Assembly: GCA_002633025.1 (NCBI GenBank)
Contig: NMRB01000547.1
Coordinates: 60,472-124,471 of the forward strand
Source: Notospermus geniculatus
Lineage: Eukaryota > Nemertea > Pilidiophora > Heteronemertea > Lineidae
Reading direction: 5' to 3'
Length of the DNA stretch: 64,000 nt
Position numbers and translations under genes: made by a program. Shown piece after piece: positions 23,651 to 36,290 of this stretch (positions are counted from its first letter, which is position 1; each line of letters begins with the position of its first letter). A model generated the notes under the pieces. It was not told the DNA's origin, searched no databases, and saw nothing but the letters and a program-made list of their open reading frames with translations.

Positions 23651-26622
23651 TACAGTTGGATTTCAACAGCTCTGCCATACCATCAACTGCAGGCTAGGCC
23701 TGTGTAAACTTGTCATGTTTGAGCGCTCATGCTCTTAGGACTCAGTGAACTTAAGCCCCTTGTCAGGGAAGTTTACTTCCATGAATAGAAATAGATCTGA
23801 CGTGAGCACAATTTGACCATTGTATATTTCTCTGTTCACTGCCACATATTTGGCCATGTATAAATTCTGGTTTTGCTGTAATCAGTCACTCCTCCTCAAG
23901 CAATCAAGGTGTTTGGTTTTCTGTGTGTGTGGTGCTGCAGAGTGTAGTGTGGACCTACCAAGTTGCTCAAGGCCTACCTACTGTTACATGATCATATTAT
24001 CAAGTCTATGGCGACTATCATGACTATCGTGGTCAAAACGGTCGAAGGCATACACTGCTACCAATCGACAGACGAATTCCAAGATGGCGGCCGTGGCAGC
24101 CATGTTGGTTCGTTGTAGACTGCGGTGATGTTGACCAACGCAACGCAACAGCTGACAAAAACTGAGCCCAAATTGGTGACGATGGTTCAGGCATTTTTTC
24201 AAGGCGGGATCAAAAATCGTGATGATTATTATACGCGGCGGGAAGGTGAGAACAGACCCGAGTTCAAAGTGAGATTTCTTTTCTATGTTCGTATCTTCAA
24301 ATGATGTATAGTCTGAATTGTCAGTTTCCGATGTCTATGACGTAGGTAGCCAACGTCAATAGGCCTACATGAAACGCTCCAAGGCCTTTCTTCACAAAAA
24401 GTAGGCCTTTTGATGTAACACGTGTTTGGCTTGATAGACGCTTCGAACAATTCTTACGTTCAAACCTGAGGGCATTTGCAGGTTTGAAGGGCTCCTTAGA
24501 ACATCATTACATCAAATTAGTAGGCAATTGATTACACTCAATAATTCAGTGGTATCGGCCCCCGCTCGAAGCTGTCACCCTCAACCACTGAAACACTTGG
24601 TGCCAAAGTCCGTTTCTGAACACAAGATGTCACTACCAGTTGTTGATGAACCCGCTCGATCAACCAGCCAATGAGCGATCAGCCAATAAGAAAATGTTTC
24701 ATGTTTTCCAAAGTTGCGTGAAAAACTGGTCGCTGATTGGTTGATGACAGTTTGCGCCATCTAGCGTTCAGAAACATGATTAAGCCCCATCTGTGCCAGT
24801 GGTTGAGAGCGTATAACTGGTATTAAGCTCGAGGCCACTGGGGACGAGTGTAGCAATTGATATAAAAGTTCCCTCTGCAAAGGAGATGAAGCCTCTGGAG
24901 GTGCTTGTTGAATATCGATATCAAAACATCACTGAGTTGGCTTCAGGCCTAGGTTTGCGCAATTCGGAGTCAGATCTGTCAGCAGCCCTCATCCAGAGGG
25001 AAATGGTAGCACAATATTTACATTTACCTGGACTGTTATACAGAAAGACAAAGCAAGTAGATAATAATGAACCGTTATCGGATCATTGGAAAAAACGAGT
25101 TAGTATTAACAGTCATTTAAAACGTATTTACCTAGACAGACCAGCAAGGTATTCTTTAATACTTACCATTTGATCATTTTGATTGCTGAGATTCGTTTGA
25201 CGGACGCTGCAGTGCCCCCGGTTGAACAAACTGCTTTATTCGCTAATACGATTCTTACGAATGTTGATGTGATTCTTGATTTCAATGATCTACAAGGTAA
25301 GTATAGGTAAAGTGTCCATCAGTCGGTAAGATAATTAGTTTGTTCTCAGCTTTGCTATACGGAGTTGGATACTTGTTTCTTTTCGAAAATGTGTTACCTT
25401 GGGCTCAAATGCACTTTACGTTCCCCGCACCGTAACCGTGGATGTTGGTACCTTTGGCCCGGACCAGCTGTAGTTGAAGTTCCAATTTGATTAACTAGCC
25501 CAGGCCTGAGATGCGTATTTTTAGCATCTCTAGTTTATTTTTAGGTATGTTATATTTGTTCGTCATTTGCTTGGTTGTTTTATGATAGGCCCAGGTATGT
25601 CTCCTCCTTAATTGGTGGAAATATGGAGTAAACAATACACAGCTGATCGCTTCTTTTTGTATCTCACCGGCAAAAAGAAACGTTTCTTGTCAGACCAAAG
25701 CATTGTTCAACAATTGCGAACAACTGCAGTTTTTTCGCCGGGAATACATTAAATCACAGTTTGTGAATCATCATGAGTTACCAGGGGTTCTCCGGCACAG
25801 CAGACAATGTGACGGAGGGAGTGAGCAAGACTACCTCAAGATAGTTGTGAATGACGTCCAGTTCTTGACGTCATGACGTCATCAGTGAGTCTGATCATGA
25901 TTGCCTTGATTAACACTACCAGCGATTGCCATTCACTTCCTTGGCTCATTATATCGTTTAACATTTACAAAGTCCCTTCTAATTTACCCAATTACTGCTG
26001 AAAGCGTTTATTTTTTGTTGCGAACAGGTGAGATAAGAGCAGAAGTCAGTCAGTAGATCGCTTCCCTGGGAACTTTTCGTGATGAATACAAAGACGGCAA
26101 AAAGTGCATCAATGGGAGAAAGAGAAAAATTCATCATAGCATTTGTACTTTGCGCATAATCTTTGTCATTGGTGCCTGACCGTCAAATTCTGAAAATGGC
26201 CTTCCCACTAAGGCACAATAGGTCTATGTATCTGCATCATGTACATTTTCCACGTGTGCGTGTGTTCATTGTATACTTGCTCGGAAAGGCACCCTGGGCC
26301 GACACTCCAACGAACGTGCATTTGGTTGTTACCAAAATATGGATTTATGTACGGCATACCCTTTCAATCGGCGACAGGAGCAGATTTCAATTGGTGGACC
26401 CAATTAAAAACGCCAGGCAGCTGGTTGAGGGTCTGCAATCCGTCATTACCAAGGAATTGATGGAAATGCGTAGATCTATGCAGTGTACACTGTGTGAATT
26501 GGTGCAAGTTACGTTTATCCATTGCCGACACGATGTCAGAGTTTGGTTTACCGGTGACGATAATATTATCACGTCAAAAAATACATGTGGTTATGTACAA
26601 AAACTGTTCCCGAATCACTGTT
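23651..26622. other. gene-poor stretch with one weak exon candidate
   Basis: No recognisable gene is present. CRE-like tgacgtcatgacgtca lies near 25868-25880. The only coding-like signal is the open frame at 24886-25148, listed separately. Confidence 0.4.
24886..25148 (+). CDS. weak candidate first exon, unknown protein
   Basis: An ATG-started frame (MKPLEVLVEYRYQNITELAS...) ends at a possible AAG|GTATTC donor. An overlapping second frame, lacking an ATG, stays open from about 25108 to a strong CAAG|GTAAGT donor at 25296 and reads VPPVEQTALFANTILTNV. TATAAAAG at 24861 is too close to the ATG to act as its TATA box. No family is recognised, and it may be non-coding. Confidence 0.2.
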
Positions 26623-26799
26623 GCAATAGGAGCTGTCAGCGAGTTGACCACTAGGTGTCACTAGGGCCCAATTCAATGCATCTAGCGGACCCAGTCATTA
26701 TCGATCGAGCAGCGATCATAATAGATTTCCTGTACATTTGGTCCGCTAAGACTGTGCTGCCATCTGTTAGCAATATGCGCGGCTGACTGCTCCTATTGT
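26623..26799. mobile_element. MITE copy B (ATAGGAGC family)
   Basis: Ends CAATAGGAGC / GCTCCTATTG. It is colinear with the reverse complement of 18665-18852. Confidence 0.8.
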
Positions 26800-26815
26800 A
26801 TAATTGTATCTTATT

Positions 26816-26963
26816 AGGCCGTATGCACCAAACGAAGATTATCTTGAACTCAGGTTGAGCCACAACTTTTCAATTGTTCAGGTTTGCCAGGGCATGACGT
26901 GACAAAGGAAAAGTTGTGGCTCAACCTGAGTTCAAGATAATCTTCATTTGGTGCATATGGCCC
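26816..26963. mobile_element. MITE, AGGCCGTATGCACCAAACGA ends
   Basis: Arms of about 55 bp are nearly perfect complements (gaactcaggttgagccacaa in the left arm). A second, left-truncated copy lies at 55815-55940. Confidence 0.85.
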
Positions 26964-27039
26964 ATTGTATTTCCATCAGCACCGAAGCAAAAGCATCATT
27001 GGGCCTAATCTGTACGGGAGAGGCCATCTCAAGGTAGCC

Positions 27040-27245
27040 TACTCAATGTTCCTTGTGAGGACTTGAAGGCTAGCCCTACAGGGCACCATGCGTCCCATGC
27101 TGCGGACGATCCCATGAGAGCCATGCGGGGAGGGTTTAAATCCCATATGACTCTGGCTGGATTCGACCCCGTGGCCTGCCGCTTGCTATCGTGAGCGGAT
27201 GTCCCACAAGGCGGTCAGGACAACACCTCGAATCATTGCCCATGC
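27040..27245 (-). mobile_element. possible tRNA-derived SINE
   Basis: On the minus strand, a stem ccgct..agcgg with a 10-base loop is followed by GGGGTCGAATCC (box B-like). A tRNA-like head is likely, but box A is poor. Confidence 0.3.
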
Positions 27246-27510
27246 TTGGTTTACAGTGACCACGTTCGTTACAAAGTATATTCGGAGTCTGACTTCATAG
27301 TGAAGAGATTCTCGCATTTCTGTCTTCAGTTGGATTCTGCACCCCAAACACGTTTCGAAGGGATCTTGTCTCGTGAAGCACTGAACTCCTTTAGAAAGTA
27401 AACCCAGGTTTCAGGTCATCTACTGGCCGCTATGATTGGTCTTTTTGACAATACATTTACTCTACAGGGTTTGAACGGAGTACATGTAGACTAGGTTGGA
27501 ACTTGTCCAA

Positions 27511-27604
27511 GGGCCTGTTTCATAAAGTGACATCTTTAACCAAATGGAAAATGCATTGAAGTTAAAGATACCGTTAACCTAAAGTCACTTTATGAAACAG
27601 GCCC
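27511..27604. mobile_element. 94 bp MITE
   Basis: GGGCCTGTTTCATAAAGTGA and its reverse complement form both ends of this short non-coding element. Confidence 0.85.
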
Positions 27605-30600
27605 CTGGTCGCGACGAGGTAGGACTCCCAAATTGTACGTTAAAAAGGAAAAGTCCGCTGCTGGTACGTTGTGTGGGCTACTCTGTGAATTGAATTTAGG
27701 CTACATGGGACCGATTTTTTAAACGATATAGTTAAGGTAAATTAACCAAAATAAACATTTTGACTTTTAGAATGTTTGGCTATCAACGATTCATAAAATC
27801 GAAAAATTCACTTCGATTACCAAACAGTTTGTCAACTTAATGAAACCCGATGGTTATCTCAGCCATCGTTATCTCAGCCCTATGTACATTTGTAAGGTCA
27901 GAGAGGTTGGCACTGACAAGTACGACACGTATGATAATGTTGGAGAGCTAGGTCCCAGTGGCAAAGCCAGGTCTGCGACCTTACAACTGCGATTTTGGTG
28001 TATATTGATATACATGTTGTATATAAAACCAACGACTGACAACATAAGATATCGAGAGTTTGTTGACCAAGTGATATGCCATCGTTTTATCTCGTTGTTA
28101 CCAGCGAGAGTGACTACAGACAACGAGGGTCGGTCGGCAATGTTTGTGATTGAATCTTCCAAAACATGGACGTGTGGAGCACTCAGCAGTCATTCCATTG
28201 CGCCCACATTGCACGTGTCTATTACATCTGATCGGATGATTTGTTTTTTTTCTGGACTTTCAATTCAAGGCTAGCGGAATCGCCAGCTGAATGGTCGTGA
28301 ACAGGCACTACTGGGGTGAAACCCAGCCCTCCACCATCTAAACGCACGGTGTTCCAGTCCATCACTTGGTCGTCGAAGCAGTGACGTTTCTTCTGACTTG
28401 AAGGTACATGGCGCCAAACAGCGCGGATGAAGCTCAGTGCACTCGCAGCAACGTATATAAAGTGGTACACTGGCAAAGGAGTTTGGCAACGCATAGATGA
28501 AAAGGTTCGAGATTGGCATTACAAACATCATTCATTATTCTTTTTGAAGCAGTTTGGCAAAAGGTGTTGCGCTGTTCGACCAGCAGACTTTTATTGTTGC
28601 ACACACTTTTCGCCTGAATGGCCTGGCGCGCGGTTTAACCAGGCGTTCAGACTTATTGTACACCCGCACCATTCATTCACCGCCTGTGTTTGCCGAACAC
28701 ATGACGTGGTACTGTAGGCAGTCCCAGTGGCTTTACATTACATGGCTGGATTACTTTTGATTTGGACACGGCAGGAATAAGAAAGGAAATTTGAACTTTC
28801 TCATATGGATATAACTCTTCGTTTTCTCCTAATCTTTATCATTTTTTGCCAATACACACAGATCCATTCCTGAAGTTTGACCCGTAATGTAATTCAGAAT
28901 CGACGAAGCCTAACACAGAATTGCCTTTCGATATTTGGGAACTTTCAATGTAGACGACAGGCTCTTGTCGCGTGAGTCGACTTTTTGGTAAGGGTTCATT
29001 GAAAACAACGTGCATTCGATTGCAGTTAGGAAACTAACAAGTAATAAGTTATCAGTTGTACTTCGTTGGCCACGTGGTGGAAGGGCCTAGGAATTCTCAT
29101 TCAGAGGATAGCGGTGAAGTTCTAACTGGGATTCTAATGAGATTTTGGAATCCGAGTTCATTTCTCAAGAGAGAAAGGGAAAGAGATGTACTGGCGAATA
29201 CACGGCAGCTGCTATGATGATTTCAACTCAGGTAAACACAGGTGCTGGTGTCGGTGAACTCGCTGAGCCGGCTTTTTCAAGCTTAACACAATTTTTTTGG
29301 TTTTTCACTCGACTTTTACTTAGTTTTGTGTGAGAATCCGAATCACTAATGATCGTGCAACCTGATACATGTGAGTCCACATACAATGTATATGTCAAAC
29401 CGTCATGACGGGGTCACACACCACGTGTTGGCGAATGTCACGTACACGGTATGACAAATTTGTCGACACCATTTATGCCATCCTTACGTAAGCACTTGGG
29501 GGGGGGGGGGTGAATAATAAGAGAAAACATTGGAATGCTCTTTTGACATGCCTGAACGGCGATCATTGGAACGGATTAAAAAATGAGCTCTCTCCTTGTT
29601 CAAGTGTTAAATCGGCGTAACGACTCGGCAAAAGCATAACAGAGGCGGATCTCGGAATTTGGATAAGAGGGGGTGTGGGCGCCACATCCACTATGCACAA
29701 TGAAGAGGGGGAGAGGGGCGCACCGGTTACTCCCCCATCTGATCAAAGTCCGTTGCTTTCATTTCTATCTTGATGATTTCATTGCTCTATTGAGGCTCAC
29801 AACTTTCCTTCATATTGACGACAATTTCCCAAGTTTTACACGGACTGATTTGAACTTCCCGATAACAAAGTGGGCCTACTGGCGAAGTACAAGATAAACT
29901 TATTTTTACAAAATATTTCGTCAATCTTATTACATGTATATACCGTACCATTCGATCCCTGAAAAACCCACAGTGGTTTGACGAGCGATGGCTTTTTATC
30001 AAAAGATTACGAGTCACTGCTCGTACGAAACTCAAATATGGGACTTGATAGTGAACGGACATCTTGGGTGTCATCTAGCTGATGTTACCTAAGTCTATTA
30101 CAATATCGGTATGCCGGTTGCTACTGTTCTATGGCTATAACAACATCTAAACGTTTGTCCAAGACGTTAGCACCCACACATCGCTACTACCACTTGACCA
30201 TATCCTGTTGTTTTGATGACAACTTCAGAAAGTCTTTTCTAGCATGCGGACCTCGAGTGTCGGAGTCCGTTTTCTGTCCATTATGCTTTTCCAAATGTGG
30301 CAAAAACGTCCAGGAAACGAGATGACAAGATACAACGCGTTGTTTTTGTCCTCATGCAGTGCCCATCCTCTTCGACAATGGGACTCAGTTGAAATCGATA
30401 ATGTTTGCATTTGTAATGTCGTCCTTACACGAACAAGAGGCATCCGCATCCTGGTTCTGAGGTTGTGTCCGCATCCTGGTTCCGAGGTTTTGTTGTCTCT
30501 CCCGTCATAGAAAGAGACTGGCGTCATCAGAAAGACGTCGCTCCTCTGGGTGGCTCGCATCTCCGATTCCTCGGATTTGTCATGCTTGTCTGCCCTCCCT

Positions 30601-32876
30601 CCCCCGTACGTAATGCTTTTTAGGGTGAAGACCTCCGTTGCTTCTCTCCCAGTCACCACTTGAGTGCGTCCAAAGATGTTGTCATTACATCAAGTGAGAA
30701 AATGTCGTTCCAATTTCTCTGAAGAGTTATTATCAGTTATCGGTAGCGTGGACGTGATGCATTTCAATATACTTGTCGTAAGACGAGAGAGAGTGCATTG
30801 GTAAAACACCATCGGATGAAAGACTTGGGCTCACTCGTCAGATATCCCGATTTTTAGAAGGTTGCTCGATAAAACATACAATGTAAGTGCAAATACGGAT
30901 TTATATGGGTTGATATCTGCGATTCTATGACTCTTATTTGCAAAAACACATGTGATAACGGATATGCAAGTGAAAACCGTTATGACTTTAAAATAACAAT
31001 GTAATTGTCGGCTTCCTTGGTAATAAAACATGACTACCTGTTGGCAGGTGGCGAATTCAATTCCAGTTATCACCCACACGGTGCTTTTTTCGTACCGGTA
31101 TCGTTCATCGCGTCAAAGTTATAACTGGAATTTAAGCGTTGTATAATGTCGGTCATATTTGATATTGTGGTCCAGCCCACTCAATACACTTCTCTCGTCT
31201 TTAAGAGAAGAATGTGGAAATACCCCGTCACGGCAGGACTGCTGCACGAACGACACTGACAATTGAATACTATTTGAATATTCAATTGAAAACATCTTCA
31301 ATGCAACAGAACTTATTGTCACGGCGAACCTTACTGCCAGCCGACGCATGATTATCAGTAGAATGTCATAAAATAGGCTCTTAAATATTTCAAAAACCAA
31401 CAAGAAAATACTAATTAACTTCATTTCCAACGAAAAACCACTATAGAATTAAACAATCATGGACGGAATACTGCAATGTACAATCGCCACCGACATCTCT
31501 TATGATAGACGTCATAACATAAGACTGATACAGATCATCTGGCCTGTATATATTGGTCGACAGAGACATAATGTAATAAATAATCCAAGATCAAAAGTGG
31601 AAACACACGTGATTATATCTTTGAAATGGACGACAGATGGGAAAACGTCAAACACATGAAGGACATTGTACTCCTACACATTGCATGTATTTCGAGGAGA
31701 TCTCAAGTACTGCCAATTTATTTGGTTTGATATTGTTGTTCGGTATGTTTATGTAGAGAATGATTTGACAGGGCAAGGTCTTGTACAGAAGCTAAGGTCC
31801 TGTATTGGAGCTAACACCCGTCTTAACATGGCCATGATATTTGTCGTCATATCACTTATTACTGTTTGCATTCCAATTCAATATGATCGATTTACGATTA
31901 AACAATCATTTGAAAGTGGGGCAGAAGTTGTTATGATCTCTGGGGCTATCTGCCGGTGAAGGAAAATAATATTTGATAGATGTCAATGCGTTTACATCAA
32001 GAAGACTTTGTGTTTTCTTCAAGTCGTGCTCGTTTTTCGTGATGCCATTCATAATAGGAGAACTATCATGGAATGTTTCTGACAATATCGTATTCATCGG
32101 CATCGGCATCCGTAGGTAGACAATCATTTTCCCACCGTGTGTAGGCCTACAAGCTCACTGAGAGAAAACGTATTCCTGAGATCTGGCCCAGTATGCGTAC
32201 CACTAAAAAAGCTTTGTCTTGTTTAATCCACGGTTCTTTGAGAATTCAGACCAAGAGACCTGTTTTTAGATACGGGTTTTGTTTCCTGAAATAACTGTTA
32301 TTGTTGCAGACAAGCTATAGCTCTAATGAATTATGATAGAAATAAGAACTCAATGCATTTACAAGAGGTCAACTCGATCCCACAACGATCGCAGGAGACC
32401 AATTCAATCTACTTTTGCTATTAGGGATAACTAAAATTCCGCCATTAGCGGGGAACCAATGCAAAATTACAAACCAAACCTAACCTACATGTACACGAGC
32501 TCAATAACCATATCTACAGTAATCCTTTCTGTCCAGACCTTTTCAAACTACATGTATTATGCCGTACACTGAAAAAACTAAGCCGGTTGAAGGAAGGCCC
32601 TTGTTTTCTGTTCATTTCGACCCTGGTGAGCGCCTTCGCAACACGAATAAACACCTCTGGCCTGCCTACCTTTACATTTCGATATCTCGAATCCTATTTT
32701 GACAGAATGCCCAATGCTAGTGTAATATCTCAACTGGTCAACCGTTAGAAATATCTAAAGCTCCATGTACTCATTCCAGAAAGCAGGATATCTCAACGTT
32801 CTATCAAATGTTAACCTTTAGACGGATATAATAATCGATAGGTCACTTACAGTTGTCCTTTCTTTGTGTTTTTCAG
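27605..32876. other. intergenic, no supported gene
   Basis: Both strands show only short, unrecognised open frames. A 13-base G run lies at 29498-29510. This interval must contain the 5' UTR exon(s) of the gene whose next exon opens at 32877, but they cannot be placed. Confidence 0.5.
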
Positions 32877-33044
32877 TCCAGCTGACAGTGGAGTCCACCA
32901 AGACATGCGTCTACCTCATTCACTCGTCAGAGAGTCCGCGGACCGCGTCGCCTTGATGAACGGACCATGAATGGCGAAAGGGAAGAGAGAAAGGCATCTT
33001 AGAAATCGTAGTACGGAACATAGTGTGTATATCTTACAAATGTC
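32877..33044 (+). other. 5' UTR exon part of the 877-residue gene
   Basis: A strong acceptor (tttctttgtgtttttcag) ends at 32876. All three frames from there hit stops before the 33045 start codon, so this is leader sequence. It contains short upstream ATG frames (ATG at 32905, 32956, 32967 and 33040) that could dampen translation. Confidence 0.6.
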
Positions 33045-35678
33045 ATGTGCAGTGGGAGTGGGCCTTTTGCTGAATATTTGGTATTGCTGATGCTGTCCAC
33101 GTTTATGGTGTACGGTTTTCCTATACAGCATGATTCGTCAGGGAATAGGCTGGTTCTGCCAAATTCGAAAAACGTCATGACGCGAATGAAGGACGTCCCC
33201 TTACGGGACAAGAAGGAACTATTCTTCAGGGATAATGTTGGAATTATAAAACGTATTCCCGATGCCATGTTGGTGGATCACTCAGGAATAAATCAGGCAA
33301 GCAATGTGATACCGTATGTAACGGATGGTGAGGTAGGAGATGCCTCAGCCGCCGATGTTCTGAAAGAAAGGGAAGGCCCTGACGTCAGAGAAAGTAGACA
33401 TAAACGTTGTGCGAACTGCACGGAAAGTGATGACGTCACTTTGGAGAGACCTGATTTCGTTTTCGATCCGCTCAAGGAAGCTGAGATAGGGACAACAGAT
33501 TATTATGAAGACTTCGAGGAAGTCTCAGAACCTACCAATAACTCTCTAATCATTCTACCGCTCATGGCTCTTATCGTATTTATTGGCATTTTGTGCACGA
33601 AAATTTGTCGTTGGACGCAGAAAGATGTTCGGGAAGTAGGCTTTATTGTGGAAGCTAAACCGCTGAAAAAGAATACCATTGCTAAGGGAATAATGCAGAT
33701 GCATAATGTTAGTGTCATGAACAGGGCAAATCGTAACAAGAAAAGTAAGAATCTTGGTATGAGGGCGCCCGAGCAGTTTATGTTTTTGCCTCTCCTGCTA
33801 GGACAGTCGATTACAGTGACCAGCAAGACGCCAAACGCGAGAGCAAGGACGCCGCCGAAAGGACTGAACCGTTCTGGGTCTTCGCGGTTATTCCACTCTC
33901 GGACGTCAATTCCTGATCCAGGGTTCGATGCCAGCGAGGATACGGACGAGGAGAGGCCGGTCTGTCGACCTGATAGGAAAAGACAAACCTCATGTCAGCC
34001 GCGGGAGACCGAGACAAGAAAATCTGCCTCTCCGATGAGGTTGGAAAGCGAGAGCAACAGAGGTAGTGAAAAGCGTCGACTTGCTTCAAACCGAGACATC
34101 ACGTCTGTCAAAAGTAGTATTGACGCTCAAGATCTCGATCTCGATTCATCCGAGGAGGAGAGATTAGAATTAGAAGAACGGTGTCGGCGTGGCCTGGCCG
34201 TTTTGGCCCATATCAATCCCATACCACTCGCTAAAAAGCCAAGCGGTGTATCCTTGGCATCTAGAAGTAGCTCTGGTTCAACGAAGGCATTTTCTGGGCA
34301 AACGTTTTCAGTCCGGGCGGAAATTCACGGGACCGCATCTGCCTCAACTCATGATCTCAACACACCTCAAGAACCTCACGGATCTAGACATTCTAGTGCC
34401 GACGCTTGTGTTGACACCCATGATCTACTTGAACATATTGAAGATTACTACGGTGTCGATATACGTGCATTTATTAAACTGTGGAACCATCGCAGACGAT
34501 TCGCAAACATCACTGATGCTGTTGACCTTGAAACAGCTGCAGCTTACGCCAGACGTCATGAAGTCAAACGAACACAATCATGTAAGAAACCGAAAAAACC
34601 GAAACCTTTTAAACGCCAAGTGTCATTTCCTTTTGATCTTCCACAGTCTCACGACCCTGAGTCTTCTCCAGTCCAACCCGCTACACCAATGACACTTTCT
34701 CGCGGTACGAGCACAATCGACGATGAAGTGTTCAACCAAGAGGGGGAAATACCCGACACAAGTCCCCTCCATGAACGAGACAGTACGTACGAAAGGAACT
34801 TTCAGGCGACCATAGAACTTGCCAATGTCGGTGTGGCAGATAATCCCGGGTCTTTGGAAGACTTACCCGACCTTCCTCTCTCCCTTACCAGCTCCCATCA
34901 TTCCATTTGTGACGATAGTGGCTATCATAACCATTCGTTCTCCCGAATCCTCGCCCTACCACCACCGGGACCAACCCCACGAAGGACTTCCTCTGATGAC
35001 TCGGCCGTAGCTACCAACCTGGCCAGCGAGTCGTCTCATTCCAACCCTGATGGGTCACCGCAGAGTAAACTGAACTCCCCTTCATATTCTGACGAACGAC
35101 GTGTGTTATCCCTCTCCCTATCGGATCTCAGGCTAAAGGGTCAACTTAACAGTCAGTTCAGTCATGAAACATGTGCTAATAATTCTATGCAAAGAACGAG
35201 AAGTTCTTCCACGCTTGACGACGGCGAAGAGTCGTCACCAACTCAGGGTGCTAGTAACCGCGTGTTCGATGTGCATGCGCTAGAAAATGGTGTATGCACG
35301 AAAAGTGGTCATAGACCTATGCTAAAGGCTATAGCTAATCATGCAAATATGGCAACTGTTAGTTCAAATATGTCTGACGATACCGAAAAACTTCTCAGTC
35401 CGACAAGTGAGTATAATTCTGACAATCAAAATGAGCCTAGGTGTAAAAACTCGGGAGCATTCCGCACAGGCAAGGCTGTATCAAACTGTTGCCAGGTAGG
35501 TAACCATGGTGATGACATTGTTACCCTTGGCGGCGATGGGGCAAGAGACGAGGAGGTCTCGGAATTCGAGGAGTCGTCGTTTGATTCATCACCAAACGCC
35601 CCGCTTCTCCAGAACTCTATCAAAATATCCCGAGACAAATCTAGCGATATGGAGAACAATAATGAACATTTGTTATGA
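33045..35678 (+). CDS. unrecognised type I membrane protein, 877 aa
   Basis: A single uninterrupted frame, with an in-frame stop upstream of the first ATG. Residues 1-24 are a signal peptide-like stretch (EYLVLLMLSTFMVYG). The ectodomain is about 143 residues, with a furin-type RHKR at 118-121 directly before CANC (122-125), N-glycosylation sites at N124 and N165, and an acidic Tyr pair DYYEDFEE at 153-160 suited to sulfation. Residues 168-188 form one membrane span (LIILPLMALIVFIGILC) with a following KICRW stop-transfer. The cytoplasmic tail of about 690 residues is Ser/Asp/Glu-rich and mostly disordered. Its only compact segment is about 460-515, around LLEHIEDYYGVDIRAFIKLW and KRTQSCKKPKKPKPFKRQ. 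I do not know a family for it. A receptor, adhesion or processed-ligand role is possible but unsupported. Confidence 0.8.
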   Translation: MCSGSGPFAEYLVLLMLSTFMVYGFPIQHDSSGNRLVLPNSKNVMTRMKDVPLRDKKELFFRDNVGIIKRIPDAMLVDHSGINQASNVIPYVTDGEVGDASAADVLKEREGPDVRESRHKRCANCTESDDVTLERPDFVFDPLKEAEIGTTDYYEDFEEVSEPTNNSLIILPLMALIVFIGILCTKICRWTQKDVREVGFIVEAKPLKKNTIAKGIMQMHNVSVMNRANRNKKSKNLGMRAPEQFMFLPLLLGQSITVTSKTPNARARTPPKGLNRSGSSRLFHSRTSIPDPGFDASEDTDEERPVCRPDRKRQTSCQPRETETRKSASPMRLESESNRGSEKRRLASNRDITSVKSSIDAQDLDLDSSEEERLELEERCRRGLAVLAHINPIPLAKKPSGVSLASRSSSGSTKAFSGQTFSVRAEIHGTASASTHDLNTPQEPHGSRHSSADACVDTHDLLEHIEDYYGVDIRAFIKLWNHRRRFANITDAVDLETAAAYARRHEVKRTQSCKKPKKPKPFKRQVSFPFDLPQSHDPESSPVQPATPMTLSRGTSTIDDEVFNQEGEIPDTSPLHERDSTYERNFQATIELANVGVADNPGSLEDLPDLPLSLTSSHHSICDDSGYHNHSFSRILALPPPGPTPRRTSSDDSAVATNLASESSHSNPDGSPQSKLNSPSYSDERRVLSLSLSDLRLKGQLNSQFSHETCANNSMQRTRSSSTLDDGEESSPTQGASNRVFDVHALENGVCTKSGHRPMLKAIANHANMATVSSNMSDDTEKLLSPTSEYNSDNQNEPRCKNSGAFRTGKAVSNCCQVGNHGDDIVTLGGDGARDEEVSEFEESSFDSSPNAPLLQNSIKISRDKSSDMENNNEHLL

Positions 35679-36290
35679 TTCTGCTGAATTACATCCATTT
35701 TCTTCCTTCCATTTGCCACTACGTCATTTCCGCTTGGCTGTTTATCTGTGTTAAGCGTGACGTAAACGTCACCTTGTTATCATTATTACAGTTTTAAGGC
35801 CATCTTTTTTATTTAAAGAATATGCAAGGATATTTTATACCTGGACTGTGAAGAGTGACTCTGAAATCTTTCGTATTTTTACGGGGGTTATCCCATTTTG
35901 AATCTTAGTGTTTGCATAATCGGCATGTTATTTTGAGAAGCCTCAGCGATTCTGTCTATGATTATGAGAAGTTGTTTTAATTTCCTGTCGCTTGACCAGA
36001 GGTTACGGAGAGTGTGACGTCAAATCGTCATTTTTAATTTATTCGTTGCCAAGATAAAAGCAAAGCAACATTTCCGGTTCCTGTTTTGATCGAACCAACC
36101 ATGATAAATATCTGCAGCAATGCATTCTGATTCTAGGAGTTCAGAGTTCAGATGCAAATTATGTCAGTTAATTCATGCACCGTGTAGATGAGGTTCAAGA
36201 TTTCGAACAAAAACCTTCATATTTTTGCTCATTGGTTGGTTGGTATAAATGTGTGCTGTCTGATTTTTAAATTCTTTGAATAAAGATGAC
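35679..36290 (+). other. 3' UTR of the 877-residue gene
   Basis: AT-rich, without open frames, ending at AATAAA 36279-36284. Confidence 0.5.
36279..36284 (+). terminator. poly(A) signal AATAAA
   Basis: Canonical hexamer about 600 bases after the stop of the 877-residue frame, giving a normal-length 3' UTR. Confidence 0.5.

Noticed and set aside
26163-26654. 163-codon plus-strand open frame
   Set aside because: Composition is not protein-like, its end runs into the MITE at 26623, and no motif is recognisable.
27840-28274. 144-codon plus-strand open frame
   Set aside because: Equally open on the opposite strand and without any recognisable feature; probably chance.
28222-28531. Minus-strand frames containing NLFIYALPN, resembling a GPCR TM7
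   Set aside because: No preceding TM6 in any frame and the continuation is in a different frame; too short to call even a pseudogene.
30225-30659. 144-codon minus-strand frame
   Set aside because: No homology recognised, overlapping open frame on the other strand, no splice or promoter context.
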